Assembly (NCBI RefSeq): GCF_001050015.1
Contig: NZ_CVTB01000291.1
Coordinates: forward strand, 62,001-126,000
Length of the DNA: 64,000 nucleotides
Direction of reading: 5' to 3'
Origin: Mycolicibacterium malmesburyense
Lineage (GTDB): Bacteria; Actinomycetota; Actinomycetes; Mycobacteriales; Mycobacteriaceae
This document shows positions 1-9,652 of the stretch, piece by piece. Numbering within the stretch: position 1 is the first letter of the stretch; each line of letters opens with the position of its first letter. A program made the translations under genes and the position numbers. A model generated the notes under the pieces. It was not told the origin of the DNA. It ran no database searches and saw only the letters and a list, made by a program, of their open reading frames with translations.

Positions 1-600
1 TTCGCGCGGCACAATGAACGACTTGATCGCGGCGCGGCCCAAAGACTTGTCCAGCGTCGCCCACACCACGATGTGGGTGGCCCGCGAACCCGCCGTGACG
101 AAGATCTTCTCGCCGTTGATCACGTACTCGTCGCCGTCGAGCTTCGCCGTTGTCGTCACCGCCGCCGAATCGGAGCCGAAGCCCGGTTCGGTGATCGCCA
201 TCGCGGCCCACACATTCTTGCCCAGCCGCTCGAGTTGATCGGGGGTGGCGACGCTGGAAATCGCGGCGTTGCCTAGTCCCTGGCGCGGCACCGACAGCAT
301 CAAAGCGACGTCGCCCCAACTGATCTCCATCACGTTGAGCACGGCCGACATGTTCGCGCCGTTGTGGTTGGCGCCCTTGGGCTCGTCACCGCCGGCGAAT
401 GCCTCGGCGCCGGCGAACGCGACGGTCTTGGCGCCCTGAATTCCCTCGAAGAGGGTGGCCAGGGTGTCCAATTCCACCGGGTATTCGTGCTCGCGCAGAT
501 CCCATTTGCGCGAGATCGGGCGCAGCATCTCCGCGGCGCCCTGGTGAGCCTTCTCGATGACCGCCTCGAGCTTGCGGGGAAGTTCCAGATTGATTGCCAT
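1..600 (-). CDS. fadE23: Acyl-CoA dehydrogenase FadE23, N-terminal part (runs off the left edge)
   Basis: Only the first 200 codons are in the window. The reading frame opens with ATG (MAINLELPRKLEA) at 600 and contains the middle-domain flavin/substrate signature AITEPGFGSD at about residues 135-144, followed by VINGEKIFVTAG, both typical of acyl-CoA dehydrogenases. The enzyme should oxidise an acyl-CoA to the 2-enoyl-CoA using FAD. It lies 24 nt downstream of fadE24 on the same strand and is probably cotranscribed with it. The FadE23 name rests on the FadE24-FadE23 pairing known in mycobacteria and on the N-terminus; the C-terminal half was not seen. Confidence 0.85.
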   Translation of the reverse strand, partial: MAINLELPRKLEAVIEKAHQGAAEMLRPISRKWDLREHEYPVELDTLATLFEGIQGAKTVAFAGAEAFAGGDEPKGANHNGANMSAVLNVMEISWGDVALMLSVPRQGLGNAAISSVATPDQLERLGKNVWAAMAITEPGFGSDSAAVTTTAKLDGDEYVINGEKIFVTAGSRATHIVVWATLDKSLGRAAIKSFIVPRE

Positions 601-624
601 GGTTCGACTTTCGGGTCTCGGAGA

Positions 625-2019
625 CTAGATGACGACAACACCCTCGGCGACGCCGATGGCGCGCAGATCGCGGTACCAGCGCTCGACGGGGTGTTCTTTG
701 GTGTAACCGTGGCCGCCCAGCAGCTGCACACCGTCCAGGCCGATCTGCATGCCCTTGTCGGTGCCCAGCCGCTTGGCCAGCGCTGCTTCGCGCGCGAACG
801 GGAGCCCCTGGTCGGCGCGCGACGCGCCGCGCCATGTGATCAGCCGCAGGCCGTCGAACTCGATCGCCATGTTTGCGCACATGAACGCCACCGCCTGCCG
901 GTGGGCGATCGGTTCGCCGAATGCGTGGCGCTGCTTGACATATGGGACGACGTAGTCGAGCACCGCGTGCGAGGTGCCGACGGCCAGCGCCGCCCAGCCG
1001 AGGCGCGACAGGGCGAGCGCTTCGGAGTAGTCCTCGTCGCTCGCGCCCTCCTCGCCGAGTCGCGCCGACAGCGGCACGTTGACCCCGTCGAGCGAGACCT
1101 GGCCGATCGCCGCGCCGCGGATACCCATGCCCGGGTCGGGGGTGACGCTGAGCCCCTTCGATGACGATTCGACGATGAAGAGCGCGGGCTTGCCGTTGAG
1201 TTGCGCTGCGACAATGAACAATTCGGCGTTCGCGGCGGCCGGCACCAGCGACTTGACGCCGTCGAGCCGGTACCCACTCGGGGTGCGGACGGCCGTCGTC
1301 TTCAGCGCGGTGGGATCGAACAGCGGACGCGGTTCGGCGATCGCCACGCACGACTGCGGAACGTTCTCGCCCGCGAACTCCTTCAGATAGGTGGCCTGCT
1401 GATCGGCGCTGCCCCAGTGCGTGAGCGCCGACGCGACGCCGGCGGGGGCGAGGATCGGCAGCGCGAGGCCCATGTCGCCGTAGGACAGCGCCTCGGCGAC
1501 CAACACGTTGGTGACCGCCGCACGATGCGCGGCGATGCCCTCGAAGTCCTCGGGCACGTTGATCGCGGTGATGCCGAGCTCGGACGCCTTGGCGACGAGG
1601 TCGACGGGGTAGTCGGCGGCTTCGTCGGCTTCGCGTGCCGCGGGGCGGATGACCTCTTCGGCGAACTCGCTGACCGTCTCGACGATCATCTGCTGTTCGT
1701 CGTCGGGGGTGAGGTCGAAGTAGTCCGAACCGCTCTTCTTCAGCCGGGTCGGGCCACTCTGGTTGCCCGATACGCGCTTGAACTGCCGACTGGCCGCGCC
1801 CGCGACGGAGAAGACCTGCTTGACGCCGTACTTCAGGCCACGGTTGAGCGGATCGCGCAGGTTGTAGCGATCCAGGAATTCCTGACCGACCAGGGGAGTG
1901 ACCAGCGCGAGGCCTAGATCGGTCGCGGAACGCTTGTGTTTCTTCAGGCCGACGGCGCTTTCTTTGCCGCTTCGCTTGCGACGCGGTCGGGCGTCCTTAG
2001 AGGGCAGATCGGGGGTCAT
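625..2019 (-). CDS. fadE24: Acyl-CoA dehydrogenase FadE24
   Basis: This 464-residue protein starts with ATG at 2019. Its C-terminus carries the classic acyl-CoA dehydrogenase block GGHGYTKEHPVERWYRD (about residues 435-451), and the middle domain contains CVAIAEPRPLFDPTALKTTA. Unlike most family members (about 380-400 residues) it has a basic, lysine-rich extension of roughly 90 residues before the catalytic N-domain, as in mycobacterial FadE24. It probably works with FadE23, 24 nt downstream. A perfect palindrome at 2056-2083 sits 36 nt upstream of the start and is a likely operator. Substrate unknown. Confidence 0.9.
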   Translation of the reverse strand: MTPDLPSKDARPRRKRSGKESAVGLKKHKRSATDLGLALVTPLVGQEFLDRYNLRDPLNRGLKYGVKQVFSVAGAASRQFKRVSGNQSGPTRLKKSGSDYFDLTPDDEQQMIVETVSEFAEEVIRPAAREADEAADYPVDLVAKASELGITAINVPEDFEGIAAHRAAVTNVLVAEALSYGDMGLALPILAPAGVASALTHWGSADQQATYLKEFAGENVPQSCVAIAEPRPLFDPTALKTTAVRTPSGYRLDGVKSLVPAAANAELFIVAAQLNGKPALFIVESSSKGLSVTPDPGMGIRGAAIGQVSLDGVNVPLSARLGEEGASDEDYSEALALSRLGWAALAVGTSHAVLDYVVPYVKQRHAFGEPIAHRQAVAFMCANMAIEFDGLRLITWRGASRADQGLPFAREAALAKRLGTDKGMQIGLDGVQLLGGHGYTKEHPVERWYRDLRAIGVAEGVVVI

Positions 2020-2055
2020 GGCAGCAGCCTCACGTAATCGGTGACGATGCCATCA

Positions 2056-2083
2056 CGCTATCTTACTGTCCAGTAAGATAGCG
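2056..2083. promoter_or_regulatory. 28-bp perfect palindrome upstream of fadE24 (likely operator)
   Basis: The 13-base arm CGCTATCTTACTG (2056-2068) is repeated exactly as its reverse complement at 2071-2083 with a 2-base centre. It lies 36 nt upstream of the fadE24 start codon, where an operator for a dimeric regulator (TetR-like in size) would sit. It is unrelated to the GAACA-N13-TGTTC sites found further right. A transcription terminator for the gene upstream is a less likely reading because no T-run follows. Confidence 0.7.
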
Positions 2084-2159
2084 ACGCTTTGTTGAGTAAC
2101 TCACACCGCGAACACTCGTTCACCAAGCGCCAAGACAGCGCGCCAAGACAAAGGCTGCC

Positions 2160-2570
2160 TCAGCCCGCCTGCATCGGGGGCGCCACGTCCACGGTCGGCA
2201 GCGGCACACCTTGGACCGGCGGGGTTGCTGGGTCACCCGCGACCTGCGGAGGATCGCCGGGGAGACCGCCAATGTCGGGCCGTAGCCGGGGTGGCGTCCT
2301 GACTCCGCCCTCTGGGACCGACATCTCCGCGGGCGGGGCCTGGCACTTCTGCCCTTCGCCGTCCTGGGGTGAAAGTGGTTCGTCCGTCGGAACCCCGCCG
2401 GAGTCGACGCAGCATACGTTCGGATTTCGAACCGTCTTGTTCATGCAGTCGTCGTACGCCTCGATGTCCCAATAGTGGTCGTTGGGTTCAGCGATGGCGG
2501 TGGTAGCGCCGCCGAGTACGCCGCCTGCGATGACGACGGACGCCGCGGCAAGAGCGATTGTTGCTTTCAT
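2160..2570 (-). CDS. Secreted proline-rich small protein, function unknown
   Basis: I place the start at ATG 2570 rather than an in-frame ATG 51 nt further upstream, because from here the protein begins with a clean signal peptide (MKATIALAAASVVIAGG, ending near TAIA-EP) and an AGGA-like ribosome site precedes it. The mature part (about 110 residues) starts EPNDHYWDIEAYDDCMNK, holds several cysteines (C-M, CCVD, KCQ) that could form disulfides outside the membrane, and ends in a proline-rich tail. I do not recognise a functional domain. It lies between hisN and fadE24 on the same strand. Confidence 0.75.
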   Translation of the reverse strand: MKATIALAAASVVIAGGVLGGATTAIAEPNDHYWDIEAYDDCMNKTVRNPNVCCVDSGGVPTDEPLSPQDGEGQKCQAPPAEMSVPEGGVRTPPRLRPDIGGLPGDPPQVAGDPATPPVQGVPLPTVDVAPPMQAG

Positions 2571-2694
2571 GATGATCCTGCCCGCCTCGGATAACAGGTC
2601 CCCGCCCCGACGGGGTGTCATCAGTATGCGCGTGTTTGTCGGACCCCAGCGGACGTTTCACGCACTCCGGACGGCCAGCGAGCGCTAGTCCAAC

Positions 2695-3495
2695 TCACAG
2701 CAGCCGACGCAGAACGGCGTCGTGCAGCAGGCCGTTGGTCGCCACCGCGCTCCCGCCGTGCGGACCGTCCTCACCGGCGAGGCTGGTGAACCGGCCACCG
2801 GCCTCGCGCACCAGCACGTCGAGCGGCGCCAGGTCCCACGTCGACACTTCGGGCTCCATCGCGATGTCGACCGCACCCTCGGCGACAAGGCAATAGTTGT
2901 AGAAGTCGCCGTAACCGCGCACGCGCCACACGGCGTCGGTCAGTGCGACGAACCGGTCGCGGATGCCGCGGTCGGCCCAGCCCGAGAGGCTGGAGAACGC
3001 CAGGCTCGCCGAGCCGAGGTCGTCGACCTTCGACACGCTCAGCCGCCGCTCCGATTGCCCGGCCACCCGCGCGAACGCGCCCCGACCCCTCACCGCCCAC
3101 CACCGTCGCTGCAGTGCGGGCGCGCTGACCACGCCGAGCACCGGGACGCCGTCGTGCAACAGCGCGATCAGGGTCGCCCACACCGGCACCCCGCGCACGA
3201 AGTTCTTGGTGCCGTCGATCGGGTCGACGACCCACTGCCTGCCCACGAACTCCTTGGTGCCGCCGAACTCCTCGCCGAACACCGAGTCATCGGGTCGTTC
3301 CTCGGCCAGTCGGGCGCGGATCATCGATTCGACCTCGAGGTCGGCGTCCGTGGCGGGAGTGAGGTCGGGTTTGGTCTCGACGACGAGGTCGACCGCACCG
3401 AAGCGGGCCATCGTCCTGGCGTCCGCCTCGTCGGCCAGAGCCAACGCCAGTGTCAGATCGTTCGGATCGTCCGCCTCGCGCGCCGTGGAAACCAT
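2695..3495 (-). CDS. hisN: Histidinol-phosphatase, inositol-monophosphatase family
   Basis: The 266-residue protein has the Mg-dependent phosphatase motifs of the inositol monophosphatase fold: GEEFGG (residues 74-79), DPIDGTKNF (91-99) and the late STWDLAPL block. In actinobacteria this subgroup, with the [18 protein letters not shown] context, is HisN, which dephosphorylates L-histidinol phosphate in histidine synthesis; a general inositol monophosphatase is the alternative. GTG or ATG start choice: ATG at 3495. It is divergent from the membrane protein at 3519 with only 23 bp between the two start codons. Confidence 0.85.
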   Translation of the reverse strand: MVSTAREADDPNDLTLALALADEADARTMARFGAVDLVVETKPDLTPATDADLEVESMIRARLAEERPDDSVFGEEFGGTKEFVGRQWVVDPIDGTKNFVRGVPVWATLIALLHDGVPVLGVVSAPALQRRWWAVRGRGAFARVAGQSERRLSVSKVDDLGSASLAFSSLSGWADRGIRDRFVALTDAVWRVRGYGDFYNYCLVAEGAVDIAMEPEVSTWDLAPLDVLVREAGGRFTSLAGEDGPHGGSAVATNGLLHDAVLRRLL

Positions 3496-3518
3496 GCCTG
3501 TCGTCCTACCATGTCGGG

Positions 3519-3899
3519 ATGTGGGAATTCGCGGTGATACTGCTGCTGGTCGGTGCGCTGGTACTGCTGGCCCGACCGATGCTGATGCGCCGTCGCGGCA
3601 CCCCGTCCGACTGGCCGTCGGGTCAGCTGCTCGTCACCGGCGTCAGCCCACGGCCGACTGAGGTCACCGGCCCGCAGTACGTCACGATCACCGGTGTCAT
3701 TAACGGGCCCACGGTCAACGAGCACGTCGTGTACCAACGGCTCGAGGTGGACGTCGACGATTGGCCGACGATGGGCCAACTGTTCCCGGTCGTCTACTCG
3801 CCGAAGAACCCGGACAACTGGCGATTCGCGCCGCAGGCCCCGCCTCCGGACGCCGCGCCGCCACCGCCACCGCTGCCACCGCCCGCGCCGTACTCCTGA
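3519..3899 (+). CDS. Membrane-anchored protein with proline-rich tail, function unknown
   Basis: The frame is open from further upstream, but the start at ATG 3519 ([20 protein letters not shown]) puts a single N-terminal membrane helix at the very beginning and avoids overlap with hisN on the other strand. The 126-residue product then has a soluble part with beta-like repeats ([20 protein letters not shown]) and a C-terminal run of prolines and alanines. No known domain recognised. With only 23 bp to the divergent hisN start, the mRNA is probably leaderless or has a very short leader. Confidence 0.7.
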   Translation: MWEFAVILLLVGALVLLARPMLMRRRGTPSDWPSGQLLVTGVSPRPTEVTGPQYVTITGVINGPTVNEHVVYQRLEVDVDDWPTMGQLFPVVYSPKNPDNWRFAPQAPPPDAAPPPPPLPPPAPYS

Positions 3900-3908
3900 A
3901 GATTGCAC

Positions 3909-3943
3909 GCAGGGTCGTCGATTGGCCCGAATCACGACCCTGC
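3909..3943. terminator. Hairpin between convergent genes
   Basis: The arm GCAGGGTCGT (3909-3918) pairs with ACGACCCTGC (3934-3943) over a 15-nt loop, placed between the ends of the 3519-3899 gene and fprA, which converge here. A 10-bp G+C-rich stem without a U-tract is typical of many mycobacterial terminators and would serve both strands. A direct repeat of TGCACGCAG flanks the stem. Confidence 0.5.
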
Positions 3944-3963
3944 ACGCAGAATCGAGCGAAAGC

Positions 3964-5328
3964 TCAGCCGTGCCCGATCCGCAGCATCTCGGCCACGCTG
4001 GTCAGCTTCACCCGCGGCCGTCCGTGCGGTTGGCCCGCTGACCGTTCGTACTCGTCGATCAGGCGCCAGTGGTCGTCGGTGATGACCTTCGGCTGCCGCT
4101 CGACCAGCCATTCCGCCAACCTCCGCGAATGGTCCTCACCGAAGTCGGGCAACTGCGCGCCGGCCAGGTCGGCGATCAGCGTGTCGACAGTCTCCTGCGA
4201 GTCGCTCTTGTTGCTCCCGATGACACCCGTCGGCCCGCGCTTGATCCAGCCGACGACGTACTCGTTGCGGCTGCCCTCGACGCGGCCGTGGGCATGCGGG
4301 ATCGTGCCGCTGCGCTCGTCGAACGGCAGACCGGGCGTGGGCACACCGCGATAGCCGACGGCGCGCACCACCAGCTGGGCGGGCACCTCCTCGCGTTCAC
4401 CAGTGTCCTTGGCGACGATGCGGCCGTTCTCCTCGACCAGCTCGTTGCGCCCGAGGACGATCGATTCCACGCGGCCATCGCCCTTGATCTCGATCGGGGA
4501 CGTGCGGAACCGGAACACGATGCGCCGCTTGGCGTTCTTCGGCGTGTGTTCGGCATAGCCGCGCAACACCTTGATGTTGTTGCGCACGGTCTTGCCCGCC
4601 GCCTCGAGGTCGTCGTCGGTGATGTCGGCGAACTCGGCGGGATCGACGATGATGTCGACGTCGCCGAGCCCCTCGAGCTGCCCGAGCTCGCGCAGCTCCA
4701 GCGTGGTGAACGGCGCCTGCAACGGCCCGCGCCTTCCTACGACGAGGACCTCCTCGACCCCGCGGTCGTGCAGCGACTTCAACGCGTGGTCGGCGATGTC
4801 CGTCGCGGCCAGCACGTCGGGATCGGTGACGAGGATGCGCGCCACGTCGAGTGCGACGTTGCCGTTGCCGATCACGACCGCCCGCCCGCAGGAGATGTCC
4901 GGCGTGGCCTCCTCGAAATGCGGGTGGGCGTTGTACCAGCCGACGAAATCGACCGCGGCGACACTGCCCGGCAGGTCCTCGCCGGGAATGCCCAGCGCGC
5001 GGTCGGACTGCGCGCCGACGGCGTAGATCACCGCGTCGTACTGTTCGGCCAACTCGGCGGCGTGCACGTGCTCGCCGACCGCGACGTTTCCGAAGAAGCG
5101 GAACCGCGGATCGAGCGCGGTCTTCTCGAACTGGGCGCTGATCGACTTGATCTTCGGATGGTCGGGAGCCACCCCCGAGCGCACCAGCCCCCACGGGGTC
5201 GGCAGCATCTCGAGCATGTCGACGCGCACGTCGGCGTCTTCGGTGGAGTCGGCGAACTTGAGTAACGACGCTGCGGCAAAGTAACCCGAGGGCCCTGAGC
5301 CGACGATCGCCACGTGGTATGGGCGCAT
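3964..5328 (-). CDS. fprA: NADPH-ferredoxin reductase FprA
   Basis: This 454-residue flavoprotein has the N-terminal FAD-binding GSGPSGYFAA motif (residues 10-19), the adrenodoxin-reductase signature MLPTPWGLVRSGVAPDHPKIK, a central NADP-binding IGNGNVALDVARIL motif and the C-terminal GWIKRGPTGVIGSNK block, all characteristic of FprA. It passes electrons from NADPH to ferredoxins; such ferredoxins in turn feed cytochromes P450, so it could serve the four P450s in this window, which have no reductase of their own nearby. It converges on the gene at 3519 and diverges from prfB. Confidence 0.95.
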   Translation of the reverse strand: MRPYHVAIVGSGPSGYFAAASLLKFADSTEDADVRVDMLEMLPTPWGLVRSGVAPDHPKIKSISAQFEKTALDPRFRFFGNVAVGEHVHAAELAEQYDAVIYAVGAQSDRALGIPGEDLPGSVAAVDFVGWYNAHPHFEEATPDISCGRAVVIGNGNVALDVARILVTDPDVLAATDIADHALKSLHDRGVEEVLVVGRRGPLQAPFTTLELRELGQLEGLGDVDIIVDPAEFADITDDDLEAAGKTVRNNIKVLRGYAEHTPKNAKRRIVFRFRTSPIEIKGDGRVESIVLGRNELVEENGRIVAKDTGEREEVPAQLVVRAVGYRGVPTPGLPFDERSGTIPHAHGRVEGSRNEYVVGWIKRGPTGVIGSNKSDSQETVDTLIADLAGAQLPDFGEDHSRRLAEWLVERQPKVITDDHWRLIDEYERSAGQPHGRPRVKLTSVAEMLRIGHG

Positions 5329-5490
5329 GGATACCTTTTGTCGAAGTTTCCTGTCGCTTACCGGCCTCGCGCAGGGGGCTGTCGCGTCGGGGCCGGCTGG
5401 TTACCCATCCGATGCTAGAACGCACACCGCGTTCGTTGCCGCCACTCGTGAGAACCGGGTCCGATCGGCTCCCGGGTAACCTGAACTCCC

Positions 5491-6597
5491 GTGGATCCTG
5501 ACCGCCAAACCGACCTCGCCGCCCTTGACTCCACCCTGACCACGGTGGAGCGGGTGCTCGACGTCGAGGGCCTCCGCGGTCGCATCGAGAAGCTCGAGCA
5601 CGAGGCCTCCGACCCGAACCTGTGGGACGACCAGACCCGCGCCCAGAAGGTCACCAGCGAGCTGTCGCACGCCCAGGGGGAGCTGCGGCGCGTCGAGGAC
5701 CTGCGCCAGCGGCTCGACGACCTGCCGGTGATGTACGAGCTGGTCGCCGAGGAGGGCAGCACCGACGAACTCGCCGAAGCCGACGCCGAACTGGCGAAGC
5801 TGCGCGAGGACATCGAGGCGATGGAGGTCCGCACGCTGCTGTCCGGTGAGTACGACGAACGCGAGGCCGTCGTCACCATCCGCTCGGGCGCCGGCGGGGT
5901 GGACGCCGCGGACTGGGCCGAGATGTTGATGCGCATGTACATCCGCTGGGCCGAACAGCACAACTATCCCGTCGAGGTGTTCGACATCTCCTACGCCGAA
6001 GAGGCGGGGATCAAGAGCGCGACCTTCGCGGTGCACGCGCCGTTCGCCTACGGCACGCTCTCGGTCGAACAGGGCACCCACCGCCTGGTGCGCATCAGCC
6101 CGTTCGACAACCAGAGCCGCAGGCAGACGTCCTTCGCCGACGTCGAGGTGCTGCCGGTGGTCGAGACCACCGACCACATCGACATCCCGGAAAGCGATGT
6201 GCGCGTCGACGTGTACCGCTCCAGCGGGCCCGGCGGCCAGTCGGTCAACACCACCGACTCGGCGGTGCGCCTGACCCACATTCCGACGGGCATCGTGGTC
6301 ACCTGTCAGAACGAGAAGTCGCAGCTGCAGAACAAGGTTTCGGCAATGCGGGTTCTGCAGGCAAAGCTGTTGGAGCGCAAGCGCTTAGAGGAGCGCGCGG
6401 AGATGGACGCCCTCAAGGGCGACGGCGGCAGCTCGTGGGGCAACCAGATGCGGTCCTATGTGCTGCACCCCTACCAGATGGTCAAGGACCTGCGCACCGA
6501 GTACGAGGTCGGTAATCCCGCCGCGGTGCTGGATGGGGACATCGACGGTTTCCTGGAGGCCGGGATCCGTTGGCGCAAGAGCCAAACCGACGATTAG
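5491..6597 (+). CDS. prfB: Peptide chain release factor 2
   Basis: The 368-residue protein carries the RF2-type stop-codon recognition tripeptide SPF (residues 203-205, in [11 protein letters not shown]) and the peptidyl-hydrolysis motif GGQ (residues 248-250, in [17 protein letters not shown]). It starts with GTG at 5491 and reads through in one frame: the programmed +1 frameshift found in many bacterial prfB genes is absent, as is usual in actinobacteria. It terminates translation at UGA and UAA. The mechanosensitive channel gene follows after 7 nt. Confidence 0.97.
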   Translation: MDPDRQTDLAALDSTLTTVERVLDVEGLRGRIEKLEHEASDPNLWDDQTRAQKVTSELSHAQGELRRVEDLRQRLDDLPVMYELVAEEGSTDELAEADAELAKLREDIEAMEVRTLLSGEYDEREAVVTIRSGAGGVDAADWAEMLMRMYIRWAEQHNYPVEVFDISYAEEAGIKSATFAVHAPFAYGTLSVEQGTHRLVRISPFDNQSRRQTSFADVEVLPVVETTDHIDIPESDVRVDVYRSSGPGGQSVNTTDSAVRLTHIPTGIVVTCQNEKSQLQNKVSAMRVLQAKLLERKRLEERAEMDALKGDGGSSWGNQMRSYVLHPYQMVKDLRTEYEVGNPAAVLDGDIDGFLEAGIRWRKSQTDD

Positions 6598-6604
6598 TCC
6601 CGAG

Positions 6605-7582
6605 ATGAACAGCACCCTACTCGCATTCGATTTCGCCGAGCGCTGGAGTGGTTTCTGGACCGGCAACATCGGTGTGTGGATCCTCGACCGCGGGGTGCGC
6701 ATCGCGCTCCTGCTGATCGGCGGGGTGCTAGCGGCACGGTTCATCAACTGGGGCGCAATGAAAGTCGTACGCCGCCTCGACGCCGAGTACGCGGGCAGCG
6801 ACCAGTTGGTGCGCTCGGAGACCACCAAGCACCGCCAGGCGGTCGCGTCGGTGATCTCGTGGGTTTCGGTCGCGCTGCTGTTCGTCATCGTGCTCGTCGA
6901 GGTGACCGACATCCTCGCCATCCCGATCGGGTCGCTGGTCGCGCCCGCGGCGGTGTTGGGCGCCGCGCTGGGCTTCGGTGCGCAGAAAGTGGTCCAGGAC
7001 CTGCTGGCCGGTTTCTTCATCATCACCGAAAGGCAGTACGGCTTCGGTGATCTGGTGCAGCTCAGCATGGTCGGTGCGCCCGAGGAGTCGCTGGGGACGG
7101 TCGAAGAGGTGACCTTGCGGGTGACCAAACTGCGCACCGCCGAAGGTGAGATGTACACCATCCCCAATGGCAACATCGTTCGATCGCTGAACCTGTCGAA
7201 GGATTGGGCGCGCGCCGTCATCGACATTCCGGTGCCGACGGGGTCGGACCTCAACGAGGTCAACGAACTCCTGCACACCGTCGCGCAGAACGCAACCGAG
7301 GACCCCGAGCTCAGCGCACTGATGCTCGACGCGCCACAGCTGATGGGGGTCGAGAGCATCGGGCTCGAGACGGTGAATCTGCGGATGGTCGCGCGCACAC
7401 TGCCGGGTAAGCAGTTCGAGGTCGGCCGTCGCATCCGCGTGTTGGTCATCGCCGCGCTGCGCCGCGCCGGGATCGTGTCGCCGACCGACGGTGCCACGCC
7501 GATGGTGGGCGCCATCGTCCACCCGGCGACAACCGACGGAGCCGAACACCAGACACAGGGCTCGGCGGAGCAGAAGAAGTGA
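6605..7582 (+). CDS. MscS-type mechanosensitive channel
   Basis: Starting at ATG 6605, 7 nt after prfB, the 325-residue protein has a membrane region of several helices ending in the pore helix LGAALGFGAQKVVQDLLAGF (a glycine/alanine-rich TM3) and then the beta domain with YGFGDLV, GTVEEVTLRVTKLRTAEG and YTIPNGNIVRSLNLS, the MscS family core. It would open under membrane tension to release solutes. The frame is open further upstream into prfB, but that extension reads a shadow of prfB and was dropped. Counterpart of the gene following prfB in other mycobacteria. Confidence 0.9.
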   Translation: MNSTLLAFDFAERWSGFWTGNIGVWILDRGVRIALLLIGGVLAARFINWGAMKVVRRLDAEYAGSDQLVRSETTKHRQAVASVISWVSVALLFVIVLVEVTDILAIPIGSLVAPAAVLGAALGFGAQKVVQDLLAGFFIITERQYGFGDLVQLSMVGAPEESLGTVEEVTLRVTKLRTAEGEMYTIPNGNIVRSLNLSKDWARAVIDIPVPTGSDLNEVNELLHTVAQNATEDPELSALMLDAPQLMGVESIGLETVNLRMVARTLPGKQFEVGRRIRVLVIAALRRAGIVSPTDGATPMVGAIVHPATTDGAEHQTQGSAEQKK

Positions 7583-8028
7583 GGAACTGGCTGACGGCCC
7601 GTTTCGGCCGGATGCGGATGTCGACGGTGGTACTCATCGCGGCGTTCGTTGCGCTGTTCTGGGTGAACCAGACGTTCGAGCCCAAGCCCCCCGAACCGCC
7701 ACCCCCCGCGCCGGCGGTGGTTCCGCCCGGGTTCGTGCCGGACCCGAACTACACCTGGGTGCCGCGCACCAACGTGCGCCGGACCACCGAACCGACGACG
7801 ACCACCACCACGACCACGACGACGACCCCGCCGACGACAACCACCACCAGCCCGACCGAGACGCCGACCACGCCGACCACGACGGTGACCGACCCGGACG
7901 GCCCGGGTCCGCGGCAACCGATCACCCAGACCATCGGCCCGGAGGGGGCGCCGCCGACGACCGACACGCCGCTGGTGCCCCCGGTGCCGCAACTGCTGCC
8001 ACCACCGGCGACGACTCCGCCCAGCTAG
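7579..8028 (+). CDS. Membrane-anchored Pro/Thr-rich protein (Rv3103c-like position)
   Basis: The GTG start overlaps the stop of the channel gene (GTGA). The 149-residue product has a short basic N-terminus, one membrane helix ([20 protein letters not shown]) and then an extracytoplasmic part that is almost only proline and threonine, including a threonine run at about residues 74-84. Such segments often span or contact the cell wall. No catalytic domain is visible. It sits just before ftsE, as a proline-rich membrane protein does in other mycobacteria. Confidence 0.85.
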   Translation: MRNWLTARFGRMRMSTVVLIAAFVALFWVNQTFEPKPPEPPPPAPAVVPPGFVPDPNYTWVPRTNVRRTTEPTTTTTTTTTTTPPTTTTTSPTETPTTPTTTVTDPDGPGPRQPITQTIGPEGAPPTTDTPLVPPVPQLLPPPATTPPS

Positions 8029-8064
8029 GGCGGCACCCTTTCACCGCTACACTGGCGTGCCGTG

Positions 8065-8754
8065 ATGATCACCCTCAACAACGTGACCAAGCAGTACAAG
8101 TCGTCTGCGCGGCCCGCGCTCGACAACGTCTCGGTCAAGATCGACAAGGGTGAGTTCGTCTTCCTCATCGGTCCGTCGGGTTCGGGCAAGTCGACGTTCA
8201 TGCGGCTGCTGCTGGCCGAGGAGACCCCGACCCACGGCGACATCCAGGTGTCGAAGTTCCACGTCAACAAGCTGCCCGGACGCCACATCCCCAGCCTGCG
8301 CCAGGTGATCGGCTGCGTGTTCCAGGACTTCCGGCTGCTGCAGCAGAAGACCGTCTTCGAAAACGTCGCATTCGCCCTCGAGGTGATCGGCAAGCGCGCG
8401 GAGACCATCAACCGTGTGGTGCCCGACGTGCTCGAGATGGTCGGCCTGTCGGGCAAGGCCAATCGGCTGCCCGCCGAGCTGTCCGGTGGCGAACAGCAGC
8501 GTGTCGCCATCGCCCGGGCCTTCGTGAACCGCCCGCTGGTGCTGCTCGCCGACGAGCCCACCGGCAACCTGGACCCCGAGACCAGCAAGGACATCATGGA
8601 TCTGCTCGAGCGGATCAACCGCACCGGGACCACGGTGTTGATGGCCACCCATGACCACCACATCGTCGACTCAATGCGTCAGCGGGTCGTCGAACTCGAA
8701 CTCGGCCGGCTGATTCGCGACGAGCAGCGCGGCGTCTACGGAATGGATCGCTAG
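8065..8754 (+). CDS. ftsE: Cell-division ABC transporter ATPase FtsE
   Basis: The 229-residue ATPase has Walker A GPSGSGKS (residues 36-43), the ABC signature LSGGEQQR and Walker B VLLADEPT, all in standard spacing. I start at ATG 8065 ([20 protein letters not shown]); a GTG one codon earlier is possible. FtsE partners with the membrane protein FtsX encoded next and couples ATP hydrolysis to activation of peptidoglycan hydrolases at the division septum. Its TAG stop shares one base with the ftsX GTG start. Confidence 0.97.
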   Translation: MITLNNVTKQYKSSARPALDNVSVKIDKGEFVFLIGPSGSGKSTFMRLLLAEETPTHGDIQVSKFHVNKLPGRHIPSLRQVIGCVFQDFRLLQQKTVFENVAFALEVIGKRAETINRVVPDVLEMVGLSGKANRLPAELSGGEQQRVAIARAFVNRPLVLLADEPTGNLDPETSKDIMDLLERINRTGTTVLMATHDHHIVDSMRQRVVELELGRLIRDEQRGVYGMDR

Positions 8755-9650
8755 TGCGCTTCGGCTTCCTCATCAACGAGGTCCTCACCGGATTTCGTCG
8801 CAACGTCACCATGACCGTGGCGATGATCCTGACGACCGCGATCTCGATCGGCCTCTTCGGCGGCGGCCTGCTCGTCGTGCGACTGGCCGACCAGTCTCGC
8901 AACATCTACCTCGACCGCGTCGAGAGCCAGGTCTTTTTGACCAACGACGTCTCGGCCAACGACCCGTCGTGCGACGCCGACCCGTGCAAGGCCCTGCGCC
9001 AGCAGATCGAGGACCGCGACGACGTGCGCTCGGTGCGGTTCCTCAACCGTGACGAGGCCTACGAGGACGCGATCACCAAGTTCCCGCAGTACAAGGACGT
9101 CGCGGGGCGCGACGCGTTCCCGGCGTCGTTCATCGTCAAGCTCGACGACCCCGAGCAGCACAAGGAATTCGACGAGGCGATGGTCGGCCAGCCCGGTGTG
9201 CTCAACGTGCTCAACCAGAAGGAGCTGATCGACCGACTGTTCGCGGTCCTCGACGGCATCAGCAACGCCGCGTTCGCTGTGGCGTTGGTTCAGGCGGTCG
9301 GCGCGGTGCTGTTGATAGCCAACATGGTCCAAGTCGCGGCGTACACCAGACGCACCGAGATCGGCATCATGCGTCTGGTCGGAGCCAGCCGCTGGTACAC
9401 GCAGTTGCCGTTCCTGGTGGAGGCGATGCTTGCGGCCTTGATCGGTGTGGTCATCGCGATCATCGGGCTGATAGTGGTGCGGGCGCTGTTCTTGGAGAAT
9501 GCGCTGAACCAGTTCTATCAAGCGAATCTGATCGCCAAGGTCGACTATGCCGACGTGCTGTATTTCAGCGCCCCGCTGATGCTCTTCCTGGGGCTGGCGA
9601 TGTCGGGGATCACGGCCTACGTCACACTGCGGCTTTACATACGAAGGTAG
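8754..9650 (+). CDS. ftsX: Cell-division protein FtsX
   Basis: The 298-residue permease starts at GTG overlapping the ftsE stop. It shows the FtsX plan: one N-terminal membrane helix ([21 protein letters not shown] region), an extracellular domain of about 130 residues with a cysteine pair ([10 protein letters not shown]), then three C-terminal helices with the conserved [14 protein letters not shown] between them. The extracellular domain contacts a cell-wall hydrolase (RipC in mycobacteria) and FtsE powers it. Confidence 0.96.
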   Translation: MRFGFLINEVLTGFRRNVTMTVAMILTTAISIGLFGGGLLVVRLADQSRNIYLDRVESQVFLTNDVSANDPSCDADPCKALRQQIEDRDDVRSVRFLNRDEAYEDAITKFPQYKDVAGRDAFPASFIVKLDDPEQHKEFDEAMVGQPGVLNVLNQKELIDRLFAVLDGISNAAFAVALVQAVGAVLLIANMVQVAAYTRRTEIGIMRLVGASRWYTQLPFLVEAMLAALIGVVIAIIGLIVVRALFLENALNQFYQANLIAKVDYADVLYFSAPLMLFLGLAMSGITAYVTLRLYIRR

Positions 9651-9652
9651 CC

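Noticed and set aside
386..1351. Long minus-strand open frame (321 codons) inside fadE24
   Set aside because: It is an arginine-rich shadow frame of fadE24; no family motif and wrong codon pattern.
5491..6597. Programmed frameshift in prfB
   Set aside because: The gene reads in one frame from GTG to stop; there is no internal UGA.
7794..7850. Short tandem repeat of ACC/ACG triplets
   Set aside because: It is the codon run for a threonine-rich segment of the protein at 7579, not a separate repeat element.
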